A DNA stretch of 64,000 bases from Siphonodentalium dalli (GCA_032622095.1 CP136069.1:158713043-158777042); one strand, 5' to 3'; shown: positions 48,132 to 59,527, counted from the stretch's first letter. A program made the numbers and translations. The notes: generated from the sequence alone by a model not told the origin.

Positions 48132-48380
48132 CTAGAACTCATCGCATCTCTGGATACATCTTGGGTACTGGTACTCGCAGAGCTGACTGCAATGGTTGTC
48201 ATTAATTCTGTTTTCGTCGCCATCGTGGCTGGGGTCGCCGTGATACGTAACGTTATGGAAGCATGTCTTGTAGCAGGCTTGACGTGCTGTGAAACACCGT
48301 GTTTCGCAGTGATAATCTTCTGCGCGCGCCATTTTGAATATCAGCGTGGTGATGCAGAAGAAACCAACCAAGAATACCAT
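48132..48380 (-). CDS. Secreted 8-cysteine peptide, 48.1-kb copy
   Basis: 82-residue frame with ATG at 48378-48380 after ACATTTACAG. Signal peptide about residues 1-20 (…FKMARA), mature start EDYHC. Cysteines at 25, 29, 36, 40, 64, 68, 75 and 79; loop with YHGDP and an acidic DGDEN stretch; C-terminus CDEF. Intact by every criterion visible. The CCAAT position upstream reads TCAAT. It lies about 0.7 kb from the 49.1-kb copy in the same orientation, as part of a local array. The start of this gene, with its upstream block, was copied to 51.3 kb as a relic. Confidence 0.83.
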   Translation of the reverse strand: MVFLVGFFCITTLIFKMARAEDYHCETRCFTARQACYKTCFHNVTYHGDPSHDGDENRINDNHCSQLCEYQYPRCIQRCDEF

Positions 48381-48440
48381 CTGTAAATGTCAAGATATGC
48401 GCTGCGTTATGGTGTCCTAGCAGCAAACCCATTGACTAAA
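48381..48440 (-). promoter_or_regulatory. Conserved upstream block, CCAAT degraded to TCAAT
   Basis: Same block as at 45.3 kb. The acceptor-like tract is GACATTTACAG; the CCAAT position reads AGTCAATGG. Confidence 0.5.
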
Positions 48441-49057
48441 TTTTCAACATGGGCTACGGTACGTAAGCGTGTACATGTATACATGCCTATACTCGTGGCT
48501 AATATAACTATAACATGCAAAACTACTGTTCAGCATTTTCAATGCATAAATATTCATTGCCACACATGCAGCGGATACTTGCATCCGTAATATCATTGTG
48601 ACCACACCCAATATACACATGCAGCATTATAATTATGTGACCACGTGAATTTCCTTACGTTGTCCAGGACTGAACTTTGAAGACGGCATTTTTCGCCAAC
48701 GAAAAGCCTGGGTAAGCAAAGGGTGACAACGATAAACTGACTCAATCGTCAGCAAAACATAAAAAGCAACAAAATCAAATCCAACAGAAGTTTCTATACA
48801 AGCACATATCTGAAAAATAAGTTCACCGAATGCTGTAATTGAGACATTAAAAAGAAACATTATTGTCTTAAATAAATTGTGTACCAAGTGTCGTTGCATG
48901 TACACTTAAATAATTTAAATGTGACATAGAAATATTTTCTTCATTTGAGGCTCAATTGCTTGCTTTGTCAGAGTTAAGCAACAAGCATGTACCAGCCTTA
49001 ACTAATCATTGTGATCACTGTTCAGTTCCCCGACATTTTAAAGGTCCATCTCCAATT

Positions 49058-49306
49058 TTACAAATCGCATTTTTGAACACATCTACGATCTGCGATCTGG
49101 CAGAGGTCACTGCATTGTGTGTCATCAATTCTGTTAAAGTCCGGGTTGAATGCAGGATCGCCGCGGTATACAATCTTAGTAGGGAAGCACGTCTTGTAGC
49201 ATCTCTGACGCTGTTTATAGCACCGTGTTGCACAGTGAAAATCTTCTGCGCGCGCCATATTGAATAGTATTGTGATGAGGTAGATGAAACCAACCAACCA
49301 TGACAT
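49058..49306 (-). CDS. Secreted 8-cysteine peptide, 49.1-kb copy
   Basis: 82-residue frame with ATG at 49304-49306 after AACCTTTACAG. Signal peptide residues 1-20 (…FNMARA), mature start EDFHC. Cysteines at 25, 29, 36, 40, 65, 69, 76 and 80, with a 24-residue loop (one longer than most copies) containing YRGDP and FNPDFN. Basic residues fill the first helical segment (YKQRQR). C-terminus CDL. It differs from the 52.4-kb copy at seven residues, six of them in the mature part, while flanking DNA is very similar. The CCAAT box lies about 53 bp upstream (TTGGCT on +, 49359-49364). Confidence 0.85.
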   Translation of the reverse strand: MSWLVGFIYLITILFNMARAEDFHCATRCYKQRQRCYKTCFPTKIVYRGDPAFNPDFNRIDDTQCSDLCQIADRRCVQKCDL

Positions 49307-49365
49307 CTGTAAAGGTTAAGATATGCGCAAGCGTTATTGTGTTCCAGCAACTAAAATATTGGCTG
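49307..49365 (-). promoter_or_regulatory. Conserved upstream block with CCAAT box
   Basis: Minus-strand CAGCCAATATT, then GTTGCTGGAACAC and TTAACCTTTACAG before ATG. This is the uninterrupted version of the block split by a MITE in the 52.4-kb copy. Confidence 0.6.
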
Positions 49366-50619
49366 AAATCACTGACTTGTTATTACATCAGGAATGCGTG
49401 TATGCATTATGTTATTGTATATGATGTATATATGTGGTCGAGGGCGACGAACTAATCTCTCTTATTGAGAGTACTGACCATACATGGAAGAATACCTGTC
49501 TTGTAGCATATGTAATTCAATGTGCTGGTGTGTGTGACTGTGGTGTATGTATGGTGTGCATGGGTGTCATCTTCTGTTCTATTTTCTATTTTATGTCAAT
49601 ATGTTGTTCGGAAGGGGCTACTATATATAGATGATATAAAGTTCCGTAACTTGTGCGTCGACCCTTTAAGTTGAGATTAAGTGAAAGTGAAATACCCATT
49701 TAAAAGCGAAAAACAGTACGAATCATATAAGGTTATATATATATACCATGCATACACTAGGTGAAATAAGTTAGCTATTTCAGATAAATGATTGACAATA
49801 TTATCCATTTATATACATGCAGCGATATACACCATGGTAGGATATTTGATGTTGACATGCTTCTAAGAAATTAATATAATATATATATATTCCAGAATGA
49901 AAGTGCACGGAAGCACGTCTCCGTGGTAATATTGTGGTCAAACAGTCTGAGTTATTATGCATTTAAAACACACTGAACCAAGAGTTAATTGTTTTATGAA
50001 GTCAGCAGCATGTACGTGACTGTGGTTTTACTTCTGTCGAGTTCAATTCCATGATGTCCATAAATATTTATTATTTATCACAATGATTATTTGGACCATA
50101 CACATGTAAGCATTAGTCTTCACCACAAATGTATATATGACGCAACTGTGTTCTGTTCGATTTTTCACATTTATCTTATGGGAAAATTAAGATACTATAC
50201 TTCTACGTAGATAGTTTGTCACTTTTTAATTCGCACAGCAACTAGGTGCGCGAATTCAAAGTGCGCGAATTCAAAACTGAGTGAAAAATAGTACTGCGTG
50301 AATTTAAATACGAGTATGGTATTGTGTATCTTAACATGACCTTATTTTAAAACTCCACACACTGCTTTCTCTTTATTTTAATGATCAAAATTATGTGGTA
50401 CCATAAACGTCTTATAGAGTGAAGACAGTTCAACAATTTCTTCCCATAGTCTACACACCATGCATCAAAGAATGCTAAATGTATAGTTAAAATATCATAT
50501 CTTACGGTCACAATGATGTGCTATAATCTCGAGTATATGTTACAATGCGTATATATGTTATGCTGTGTAGGTAGAAGTCTAGAAGTAATTGCGTTTGTTC
50601 GTGTTGGTAAAAGACGATA

Positions 50620-50890
50620 TTTTTCCGACTTCCATGACTGGAGCTTCGTGAATTTATTGGGAAAACCGTGTGCCAATGTATTCTCTTATATATGAGAGTC
50701 TCCATAGTGAGCCTCGAATATATAAGAGAATACACATGTCCTAACAATATTTACCTTAATTGACCGTGTAAGACCGTGCATTCTCGTATATATGCTAGGC
50801 TCCCTATGTGAGACTCGCATATAAAAGATAATGCACTGACACAGGGTCTTTAATGCTGCAACAGCGCAGCTCCCGTCATGAAAGGGTTGA
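50620..50890. mobile_element. Degraded twin-palindrome element (GACTGGAGCTTC type)
   Basis: Left end CATGACTGGAGCTTCGTGAA and right end CAGCTCCCGTCATGAAAGGG. Two imperfect palindromes lie at about 50668-50736 and 50770-50846. The TTAA border survives as TTGA on the right. Confidence 0.75.
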
Positions 50891-51319
50891 TGTAAACAAT
50901 GTGATAAATTGTATTTGTTTCTTACTTTATTCCTGTTCGATGCGACAATTCACGTCGAGATCAGAACAAATATATGTTCTATGGATTAAACAGGTGACTG
51001 GGTTAATAATGACATTCTTTCAACGGCATTAGTAATTTAAATGAGTGGGTCACTTAAACTCCGCTATAGGGGAGTAATAGAACGTACCTTCGACGTGAAC
51101 TAGCATCCAGAAACACAGATATCACAAGTTGGTTTAAGTCGAAGGAAACTTGGACTAATCTTAAAGGCCCACTTAATGGTCGAACATCCATATCACAATA
51201 TATGCCATATTATATACCATTTGAAAGAGGAAGCTCCAAAACATTGTATTATCGACTTATCCGGTGTAATAAACTGTGAACATGTTTGTTTTTGTTGAGT
51301 TACCAACGTGTTTCTGTCA

Positions 51320-51361
51320 TCACAGCGTGATGATGAAGATAAAACCAACGAAGAATACCAT
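51320..51361 (-). pseudogene. Truncated start of an 8-cysteine peptide gene
   Basis: After the family's acceptor-like AACCTTTACAG, ATG and twelve further codons of signal peptide (MVFFVGFIFIITL) run into TGA, and the homology ends. The upstream side (51362-51430) matches that of the 48.1-kb gene, including CCATTGGCTAAATTTTCAAC. This is a fragment left by the segmental duplication, not a gene. Confidence 0.85.
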
Positions 51362-51580
51362 CTGTAAAGGTTAAGATATGCGCTGCGTTATGGTATCCTA
51401 GCAACATAACCATTGGCTAAATTTTCAACATGGGCTCATTGTTCTGGTGTGTGCGACTGTGGTGTATGTATGTTGTGCATGAGTGTCATCTTCTGTTCTA
51501 TTTCTATTTTATGTCAATATGTTGTTGGGAGACGGGCTATTATAGATGATATAAAGTTCCGTAACTTGTGCGTCGACCCA

Positions 51581-51713
51581 TTAAAGGGGGACTGTACACT
51601 AAATCCGGTAATTTTTGGGACCATCTCCTTTTATTTGTTGCATATATTCTGTTGTGTATAAAATGAGATGGTCCCATAAATGTCCGGATTTAGTGTACAG
51701 TATACCCCTTTAA
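51581..51713. mobile_element. TTAA MITE with a matching empty site
   Basis: TTAA at 51581-51584 and 51710-51713; TIRs of about 45 bp start TTAAAGGGGGACTGTACAC. Unit A has the same flanks with a single TTAA (49666-49669) and no element, which proves insertion and TTAA duplication. Confidence 0.95.
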
Positions 51714-52396
51714 GTTGAAATTAAGTGAAAGTGAAATACCCATTTAAAAGCGAAAAACAGTACGAATCATAAGGTTATATATACCATGCTTACACTAGGT
51801 AAAATAAGTTAGCTATTTCAGTTAAATGATTGACAATATTATCCATTTATATACATGTAAGCGTGTACAGGTATACATGCCTATACTCGTGGCTAATATA
51901 ACTCTAACATGCAATACTACTGTTCAGCATTTTCAATGCATAAATTTGCATTGCCATACATGAAGGGGATACATAATTGTGTCACCACGTGAATTCCCTT
52001 ACGTTGTCCATGACTGAACTTTGAAGACGGAATTTTTCGCCAACGAAAAGCCGGGGTAAGCAAAGGGTGGCAACAATTAACTGACTCAATCGTCAGCAAA
52101 ACATAAAAAGCAACAAGAGCAAACCCAACAGAAGTTCCACCAAACACATATCTGAAAAATAGTTCACCGAATGCTGTAATTGTCAACAAAAAGAAATATT
52201 GTCTTAAATAAAGTATATACCAAGTGTCGTTGCATGATGTACACTTAAATAATTTAAATGTGGTATATAAATATTTTCTTCATTTGAGGCTCTATTGCTT
52301 GCTTTGTCAAAGTTAAGAAACAAGCATGCACCAGCCTTAACTAATCATTGTGATCACTGTTCAGTTCCCCGACATTTTAAAAGTCCATCTCCCATT

Positions 52397-52645
52397 TTAC
52401 AAATCGCATATTTGAACACATCTTGGGTAAGCGACCTGACAGAGGTCACTGCATTGTGTGTCATCAATTGTGTTAAAGTCCGGGTTGAATGCAGGATCGC
52501 CGCGGTATACAATCTTAGTAGGGTAGCACGTCTTGTAGCATCTCTGACGCTGTTTGTAGCACCGTGTTGCGCAGTGAAAATCTTCTGCGCGCGCCATATT
52601 GAATAGTATTGTGATGAGGCAGATGAAACCAACCAACCATGACAT
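52397..52645 (-). CDS. Secreted 8-cysteine peptide, 52.4-kb copy
   Basis: 82-residue frame with ATG at 52643-52645, near twin of the 49.1-kb copy. Signal peptide 1-20, mature start EDFHC, cysteines at 25, 29, 36, 40, 65, 69, 76 and 80. An additional cysteine sits in the signal region (residue 9). The C-terminal 19 nt differ from the twin at several adjacent positions and share ACATCTTGGGTA with the 48.1-kb copy, suggesting gene conversion. The upstream block is split at its CCAAT box by the MITE at 52701-53071, so expression may be altered. The coding frame is intact. Confidence 0.8.
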   Translation of the reverse strand: MSWLVGFICLITILFNMARAEDFHCATRCYKQRQRCYKTCYPTKIVYRGDPAFNPDFNTIDDTQCSDLCQVAYPRCVQICDL

Positions 52646-52700
52646 CTGTAAAGGTTAAGATATGCGCAAGCGTTAATGTGTTCCAGCAACTAAAATATTA
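52646..52700 (-). promoter_or_regulatory. Upstream block interrupted by a MITE
   Basis: Matches 49307-49359 up to AAAATATT; the remainder (ATTGACTGAAATCACTGACT) resumes at 53073 after the inserted element. The CCAAT core falls at the break. Confidence 0.7.
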
Positions 52701-53071
52701 GTGACCTTTCGCAAAAATCGCTATTACGATTACGGATAGGATATATTGTCATAGTAAGGTTGACACCATCACAATTTATCTACTATGGCTAATTGGTGAA
52801 ACGACATATTACACATATATTCGATGGAAAATGCAATGTGTGTCTCTTTCAGATCCCATGTTCTTATCCGTGTGTAATACACCACACGGACAATGTTAGA
52901 GCGCCCCCAAGCACGCCCGGTGGCCCATTCTGAACACATCTGCACATTATTAAACTGCGTGGGATATATTTGGTCTCACATAAGAAATCCCGTGCGTAAA
53001 AAGTTTTGGCCGTATACTGGCAGGATATTTCCATATCCGTAATCGTATTCGTAATTTTGCGAAAGGTCCTC
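52701..53071. mobile_element. TA-flanked TIR MITE in a gene's upstream block
   Basis: Termini GTGACCTTTCGCAAAA and complement TTTTGCGAAAGGTCCTC, with TA at 52699-52700 and 53072-53073. Second copy of the family at 40500-40840. Confidence 0.88.
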
Positions 53072-53484
53072 TATTGACTGAAATCACTGACTTGTTATTA
53101 CACCAGGAATGCGTGCATATATACATTATGTTATTATTTATGTATGTGGTCGAAGGCGACAAACTAATCTCTATTATTGGTTAAAGTAAGAGTAATTCTT
53201 TCCATCGTCCGACTGACCATACATGGAAGATGACCTGTCTTATAGCATATGTAATTCAATGTTCTGGTGTGTATGACTGTGGTGTATGTATGTTGTGCAT
53301 GAGTGTCATTTTCTGTTCTATTTTCTAGTGTATGTCAATATGCTGTTGGGAGAGCCCTTATGTTGATATTTAGCGAAAGTGTGCGCGAATTCAAAGCAGG
53401 GTGCGCGAATTCAAAACTGAGCGAAAAATAGTACAGCGTGAATTTAAATACGAGTAAGGTATTGCGGTAAAAGACGAGTTCGAA

Positions 53485-53755
53485 TTTTACCGACTTCCAT
53501 GACTGGAGCTTCGTGAATTTATTGCGAAAACCCTGTGCCAATGCATTCGCTTATATGTGCGAGTCTCCCATGGGGAGCCTCGCATATATAAAAGAATACA
53601 TTGGCCTACCCATATTTATCTTATTTGACCTTGTAAGCCAGTGCATTCTCGTATATATGCTAGTATCCATATGGGAGACTCGCATATATAAGATAATGCA
53701 TTGGCACAGGGTCTTTAATGCTGCACCAGTGCAGCTCCCGCCATGAAAGGGTTGA
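53485..53755. mobile_element. Degraded twin-palindrome element
   Basis: Homologous to 50620-50890 within the segmental duplication; palindromes at about 53532-53609 and 53637-53709. Confidence 0.8.
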
Positions 53756-54170
53756 TGTAAACAATGTTATAAATCGTATTTGTTTCTTACTTTATTCCTG
53801 TTCGATGCGACAATTCACGTCGAGATCAGAACAAATGTATGTTCTATGGATTAAACAGGTGACTGGGTTAATAATGACATTCTATCAACGGCATTAGTAA
53901 TTGAAATGAGTGTGTCACTTTAACTCCGTTATAGGGGAGTAATAGAACGGACGTTCGATGTGAACCAGCATCCGGGTTAATAGCAAACCAGGGTGGAAGT
54001 TCGATTTGGACATCAAGTCATCACTTATCTCGACGACTCGACAGAGGTCAAGCCATCAAGACATCACAAGAGGTCAAGCAATCAAGATAGGAAAACTCAG
54101 CTTGGAAGCTTGTAACAATACCTTATGAAGTTTGAAGGGACAACAGGCCTTCACAGTGGGTTCATGCGAA

Positions 54171-54401
54171 TTAACCCTTTCATGACTGGAGCTTCCTCAA
54201 ATTTTGCGAAAACACTGTGCCAATGCATTCTCTCACATAGGGCGCCTCGCATATATAAAAGAATACATCGGCCTAAATATATTTACCACGACCTTGTAAG
54301 CCAGCGCATTCTCGTATATATGCTAGGCTCCATATAAGATAATGCACTGGCATGTGATATTTAATGATGCACTAGCACAGCTCCTCTCACGAAAGGACTA
54401 A
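54171..54401. mobile_element. Twin-palindrome TTAA element (GACTGGAGCTTC type)
   Basis: TTAACCCTTTCATGACTGGA at the left (TTAA 54171-54174). The right end is GAAAGGACTAA, a mutated border. The palindrome halves are shortened. Confidence 0.75.
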
Positions 54402-54824
54402 TATAAAAGGCTGCAGAACAACTATCACAACACGTATATGTAAAATAGTTTGACTTTTCATTATTAACTCTCTTATAATGAGACTGCGCATGTTAAAACC
54501 ATTGTTAGTAAACGTTACACTTGGAGTGGAATTACAGATAAAGTCCAATAAGATACCAAATTTTAATCAAAACTTCACGGTAAACATTTTAAAAAGGTCT
54601 AAGCGTGGAAACAAATTCTTAAAATCATATAGAGACTAAAATATTTTAACTTTCTACACGATTAGCTATGTTTGTTGGCATATCACTGTAACAGTTTTGT
54701 TTACACAAGAATGGTTTCAACACGCGATATTTCGTTATTGGAGAACTATCAATAACGAAAATAAAAACAAATTTCATATATTTCTCCATGTTCTCCTTAG
54801 TGGTGATGTTTTTACATATTTTTT

Positions 54825-55215
54825 TTAACCCTTTACCCAACAGAACGGCCCTGTGCCAATGCATTCTCTTATATATGCGAGTCGACCATAGGTCGCCTCG
54901 CATATATAAGAGAATGCATTGGCTTAACACATTAAAAATTATAAAATTGTTAAAGAATGTAAGAAAAAATGGTAAAAAGTGTTAAAAAAAGATTTTTTTT
55001 AGGCCAATGCATTCTCTTATATTTGCGAGGCGACCTATGGTCGACTCGCATATATAAGAGAATGCATTGGCACAGGGCATAACAGTAACCATCACAATGA
55101 GCCGGTTCCAATGATATCCATATTTGTATGGTTTTATTGAGACAGACCCAAGATAATTTAGGCTGTTGCAGCTTTATTTGGCCGTTTTTGGCCGGTTTGT
55201 TGGCTAAAGGGTTAA
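54825..55215. mobile_element. Twin-palindrome TTAA MITE
   Basis: TTAA at 54825-54828 and 55212-55215, termini TTAACCCTTTACCCAACA and GGCTAAAGGGTTAA. Palindromes at about 54848-54925 and 55000-55079 are separated by a T-rich spacer, followed by GGCCGTTTTTGGCCGG. Confidence 0.93.
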
Positions 55216-55463
55216 TAGAATATTTACCCACTACGAGTATCTTGGGTCCCTTTAAGCTGTCCTGTGATTACGAAGTTGGTTTGATTCCGAAATAATATGG
55301 ATTGTTGTTCCATACCAATTGAGGGTATTTATATCGCGGTTCATGTGAGTTTGTCAGTTGCTTATCGAGAGAAAGATGGTGCTGAGTGTGGTTTCATAGT
55401 GACTTTAACCCCAACCCGGTGTACCCTTCACCAATAAAACAGACAAAGGCGAGACATTGCTTA
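55216..55463. other. Unassigned spacer
   Basis: Nothing recognised. Confidence 0.3.
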
Positions 55464-55699
55464 GGCCCGTTCCAAACGACGCATTTTTGTCGACTCGAAT
55501 CTAATTGTATTAAATCCGTCGGTGATGCGTCTGCGGTCGATTTTGTTACAGACGGACGCATCTTTGTCGCGTCGAATCTAATACATCGGTCGATTTATTT
55601 AAAGGTGGATGCCCGGTTACCGTCAAAAATTGGTCACGCGTAGATATAGAGGCCTATATATACCGGTATATGTTATACATATATATACTAAAATACAGT

Positions 55700-55706
<7 letters not shown>

Positions 55707-55742
<36 letters not shown>
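55707..55742. repeat. (TA)n microsatellite
   Basis: About 18 TA units; contracted at the matching place in the second element copy (near 57136-57156). Confidence 0.95.
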
Positions 55743-55747
<5 letters not shown>

Positions 55748-55884
55748 ACTGCAGCGCGAATATATGTGCTCATGTATATGAGGATGTATATAGTACATAC
55801 ATATATATAATACACTATAGGCGCTACAAATAAATGTTATATCGTGCAACCAATTGCCATCTTTGTGTATACCATGCATGTAAA

Positions 55885-56405
55885 TACCGGTATACAAGAA
55901 TTATTATAAATCAGAGACTACCACCCCCTACCCCTTATAATAAGGAATACCGGAATATAAAAATTAATTATTATAAATTATAGGCTACCACCCTATATTC
56001 TTGTTATAAGGAATACCGGTATCTATGAATATTATAAATCATAGGCTACTATCCCTACCCCTCATAATAAGTAACACCGGTATATATAAATTATTATAAA
56101 TCATAGGCTACCACTCTGCCCCTTATAATAAGTAAGACCGGAATATATTAATTATTATAAATAAGAGGTTACCACCCATATACCCATCATAACAAGTAAT
56201 GCCGGTATATATGAATTGTTATAAATCAGTGGTACCACCCCTACCCCTTATAATAAGTAATACCGGTATATATTAATTTGTATACATCAGGGACTACCAC
56301 CCCTATCCCTTACAATAAGGAATATCGGTCTATATGAATTATTATAAATCAGTTGCTACAACCAATATCCCTTATACCGGTATATATGATTTATTATAAA
56401 TCATT
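55885..56405. repeat. ~62-bp minisatellite inside element copy 1
   Basis: About nine units of 52-65 bp, each starting ACCGGTATATATGAATTATT with variants and containing CTACCACCCCTACCCCTTATA. Confidence 0.92.
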
Positions 56406-56892
56406 GATAATATATCCATTATAAGATGTGAGTCAGTGACATGCCATGTTCGTTGAGAGGTCAAACTACCATAATAATTAAAATTTTCACAATGTTACCT
56501 AAGCAATTCTTATAGATATATCTTTCTTTATAACAAAGAGAGCGTGCGACAAATGACGTCATGTGGGTATTTCCGCAGATAAGGGGAACTCCCTCATTAT
56601 TATACCATTATCATATCATTATCATATCATTTGCATTCGTTATTCGGCAACTTTCGGCTCTTCTCGTCACATGTATTAGATTCGAGTCGACAAATATCCG
56701 TCGTTTGAAACCAAGACGGATTTCAGACGCATCACCGACGAAGATTCGTCTGAATTGGACGGAGATTCGTCTGTGGTGCGTCTGACACTGATCTAATTGT
56801 TTCAAACGTCGCATTTTAGACGCATTTAATACAATTGTGGGTCTGGTATTAGATTCGAGTCGACAAAAATCCGTCGTTTGGAACGGGCCTAA

Positions 56893-58281
56893 GGCCCGTT
56901 CCAAACGACGGATTTTTGTCGACTCGAATCTAATTGTATTAAATCCGTCGGTGATGCGTCTGCGGTCGATTTTGTTACAGACGGACGCATCTTTGTCGCG
57001 TCGAATCTAATACATCGGTAGATTTATTTAAAGGTGGATTCCCGGTTACCGTCAAAAAATGGTCACGCGTAGATATAGAGGCCTATATATACCGGTATAT
57101 GTTATACATATATATACTAAAATACAGTATAAATTATGTATATATATATATTATATATGCGCGACTGCAGCGCGAATATATGTGCTCATGTATATGAGGA
57201 TGTATATAGTATACAGATATATGATATACTATAATAGGCGCAACAAATAAATGTTATATCGTGCAACAAATTGCCTTCTATGTGTATACCGTGCATGTAA
57301 ATACAGGTATACAAGAATTATTATAAATCAGAAACTACCACCCCCTATCCCTTATAATAAGGAATACAGGAATATATTAATTATTATAAATCATAGGCTA
57401 CCACCCTATATCCTTTATAATAAGGAATACCGGTATATATGAATTATTATAAATCATAGGCTACTATCCCTACCCCTCATAAGTAACACCGGTTTATATG
57501 AATTATTATAAATCTGAGGCTATCACTCTGCCCCTTATAATAAGGAATACCATAATATATGAAGTAGTATAGATAAGAGGTTACCACCCATATACCCCTC
57601 ATAACAAGTAATGCCGGTATATATGAATTATTATAAATCAGTGGTACCACCCTACCCCTTATAATAAGTAATACCGGTATATATTAATAATTATACATCA
57701 GAGACTAACACCCCTATCACTTATAATAAGGAATATCGGTCTATATGAATTATTATAAATCAGTTGCAACAACCCATATCCCTTATACCGGTATATATAT
57801 GAATTATTATAAATCATTGATACTGTATACATTAGTATATGTATAAGATGTGAGTCAGTGACATCAAACTACCGTAATAATTAAAATTTTCACAATGTTA
57901 CCAAAGCAATTCTTATAGATATATCTTTCTTTATAACAAAGAGAGCGTGCGACAAATGACGTCATGTGGGTATTTCCGCAGATACGGGGAACTCCCTCAT
58001 TATTATTTCATTATCATATCATTTGCATTCGTTATTCGGCAACTTTCGGCTCTTCTCGTCACATGTATTAGATTCGAGTCGACAAAAATCCGTCGTTTGA
58101 AACCAAGACGGATTTCAGACGCATCACCGACGAAGATTCGTCTGAATTGGACGGAGATTCGTCTGTGGTGCGTCTGACACGGATCTAATTGTTTCAAACG
58201 TCGCATTTTAGACGCATTTAATACAATTGTGGGTCTGGTATTAGATTCGAGTCGACAAAAATCCGTCGTTTGGAACGGGCC
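56893..58281. mobile_element. 1.4-kb TIR element, copy 2 of the tandem dimer
   Basis: Same termini and contents as copy 1, in the same orientation. It shares the TAA at 56890-56892 and is followed by TTA at 58282-58284. A single-copy flank between them is absent. Confidence 0.88.
57302..57835. repeat. ~62-bp minisatellite inside element copy 2
   Basis: The same units as in copy 1 in the same order, with unit-by-unit correspondence. Confidence 0.92.
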
Positions 58282-58337
58282 TTAGTGACTCAGGTGACGA
58301 TAAACACCCAAAACCAATGACATATATAGGCCATTAA

Positions 58338-58976
58338 GGTACGTTCACACGCTCGCATATTGGTTACGCGATTTGCTGGAAATTCGCCGAAGAGTGTTCT
58401 AGTGTGTTAGGATATAAACGTCCACCGGTTTATCAAGTGGTGTGAAACACTCCGGTAGGGTGATAAAATAGAAAAGAGAATAATCTTGATTAAAATAATT
58501 ATTTTTGTCAATATTATATCTAAATTGACAAGACACATTTTAATTTGTATCTATTAATTAAATGCAGTGGCGAAATCGTTTTCATTAGTTTATCGCCGAT
58601 AGATGCGTCCCGAATCGACTAGTAAATATTTACAATTGAGCGTAGTTCAGACGATGTTATCTATGGAGTTGCACGGTCGATTTGCTTGAGATTTTCGGCG
58701 ATGTTAGTAGAATATTACATTCCTCCAGTTGGTATAGCTGAATATTAACGTATCAGTTTCATGCACCGAACAAGTACATAATATGTCTTTAAATAAACAT
58801 GCCCCACCGTTTACTGCGTCCACAGTGGGTCTGTGTAATTATCTTGGTTGTTATACAACTGACATTCATCCTAAATTAGCATGCAAATATCTAACAAGAA
58901 TCAATCGTAAAGCGACTCGTGACATTCATCGCTCTAATAAACCATAATACCAGGCAGCCAGCTGTGTGAACGTACC
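58338..58976. mobile_element. Putative TIR element containing the 14996-type repeat
   Basis: GGTACGTTCACAC at the left and GTGTGAACGTACC at the right are exact complements. The block 58437-58795 inside matches 14996-15346. Confidence 0.6.
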
Positions 58977-59260
58977 GGGAGGCAGAATAGGGGTGACAAT
59001 GACAGACAATTAATAGACTATTTTTATCCAGTCAACGAGAATGTAACAACATTTCAAGAAACAAATATTACAAACAAAAACATAACAAATGAACAAATCC
59101 ATCACACTCACGTTGTTTGATTTTTATAGGAATAATTGTGTACTATTCCTCAATTGCTGCAAAATTTTCCAACATTATCCAATTTCTGATTAAAACAGAA
59201 AGGTGTACTGCATGTGGATACATGTCACTTTAATTACGGAATGCTCCAGAAAAATATCAG

Positions 59261-59527
59261 TTAACCCTTTCTTGATGTTCATGGCGGGGGATGTGCTGGT
59301 GTAGCATTACATATAATGTGTCAGTGCAGTCTCTAATATGCGAGTCTCACACAGGGAGCCTCGCATATATAAGAGAATGCACTGGCTTACAAGGTCAAGT
59401 AAATATAGTTAGGCGAATGCATGTATTATCTTATATATGCGAGGATCCCTATGGGAGACTTACATCTATAAGAGAATGCACACGGTTTTCGCAAAAATTC
59501 AGGAAGCTCCAGCCATGGAAGGGTATA
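59261..59527. mobile_element. Twin-palindrome TTAA element (GGAGCT type)
   Basis: TTAACCCTTTCTTGATGTTC at the left (TTAA 59261-59264). Right end AGGAAGCTCCAGCCATGGAAG with a mutated border. Palindrome pairs at about 59316-59386 and 59415-59485. Confidence 0.78.

Larger units (their letters stand above)
48390..51115. repeat. Segmental duplication, unit A
   Basis: Blocks in this unit recur in unit B (51315-53970): 48460-49000 with 51850-52300, the gene at 49.1 kb with 52.4 kb, 49360-49830 with 51434-51850 and with 53073-53345, and 50230-51115 with 53380-53970. Order is partly rearranged and single elements differ. Confidence 0.85.
51315..53970. repeat. Segmental duplication, unit B
   Basis: Counterpart of unit A. 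It begins with a truncated peptide gene and carries two MITEs (51581-51713 and 52701-53071) that are absent at the matching places in unit A. Confidence 0.85.
55464..56889. mobile_element. 1.4-kb TIR element, copy 1 of a tandem dimer
   Basis: Starts GGCCCGTTCCAAACGACG and ends with its complement CGTCGTTTGGAACGGGCC. TIRs are about 45 bp and extend through TTTTTGTCGACTCGAATCTAA. Flanked by TTA (55461-55463) and TAA (56890-56892). A GG start with a TWA target duplication is suggestive of PIF/Harbinger elements. No transposase is present; the interior is (TA)n, a ~62-bp minisatellite and unique DNA. Confidence 0.88.

Noticed and set aside
55885-57835. CRISPR-like array or regulatory array in the ~62-bp repeats
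   Set aside because: Units abut with no spacers and are part of a transposable element.
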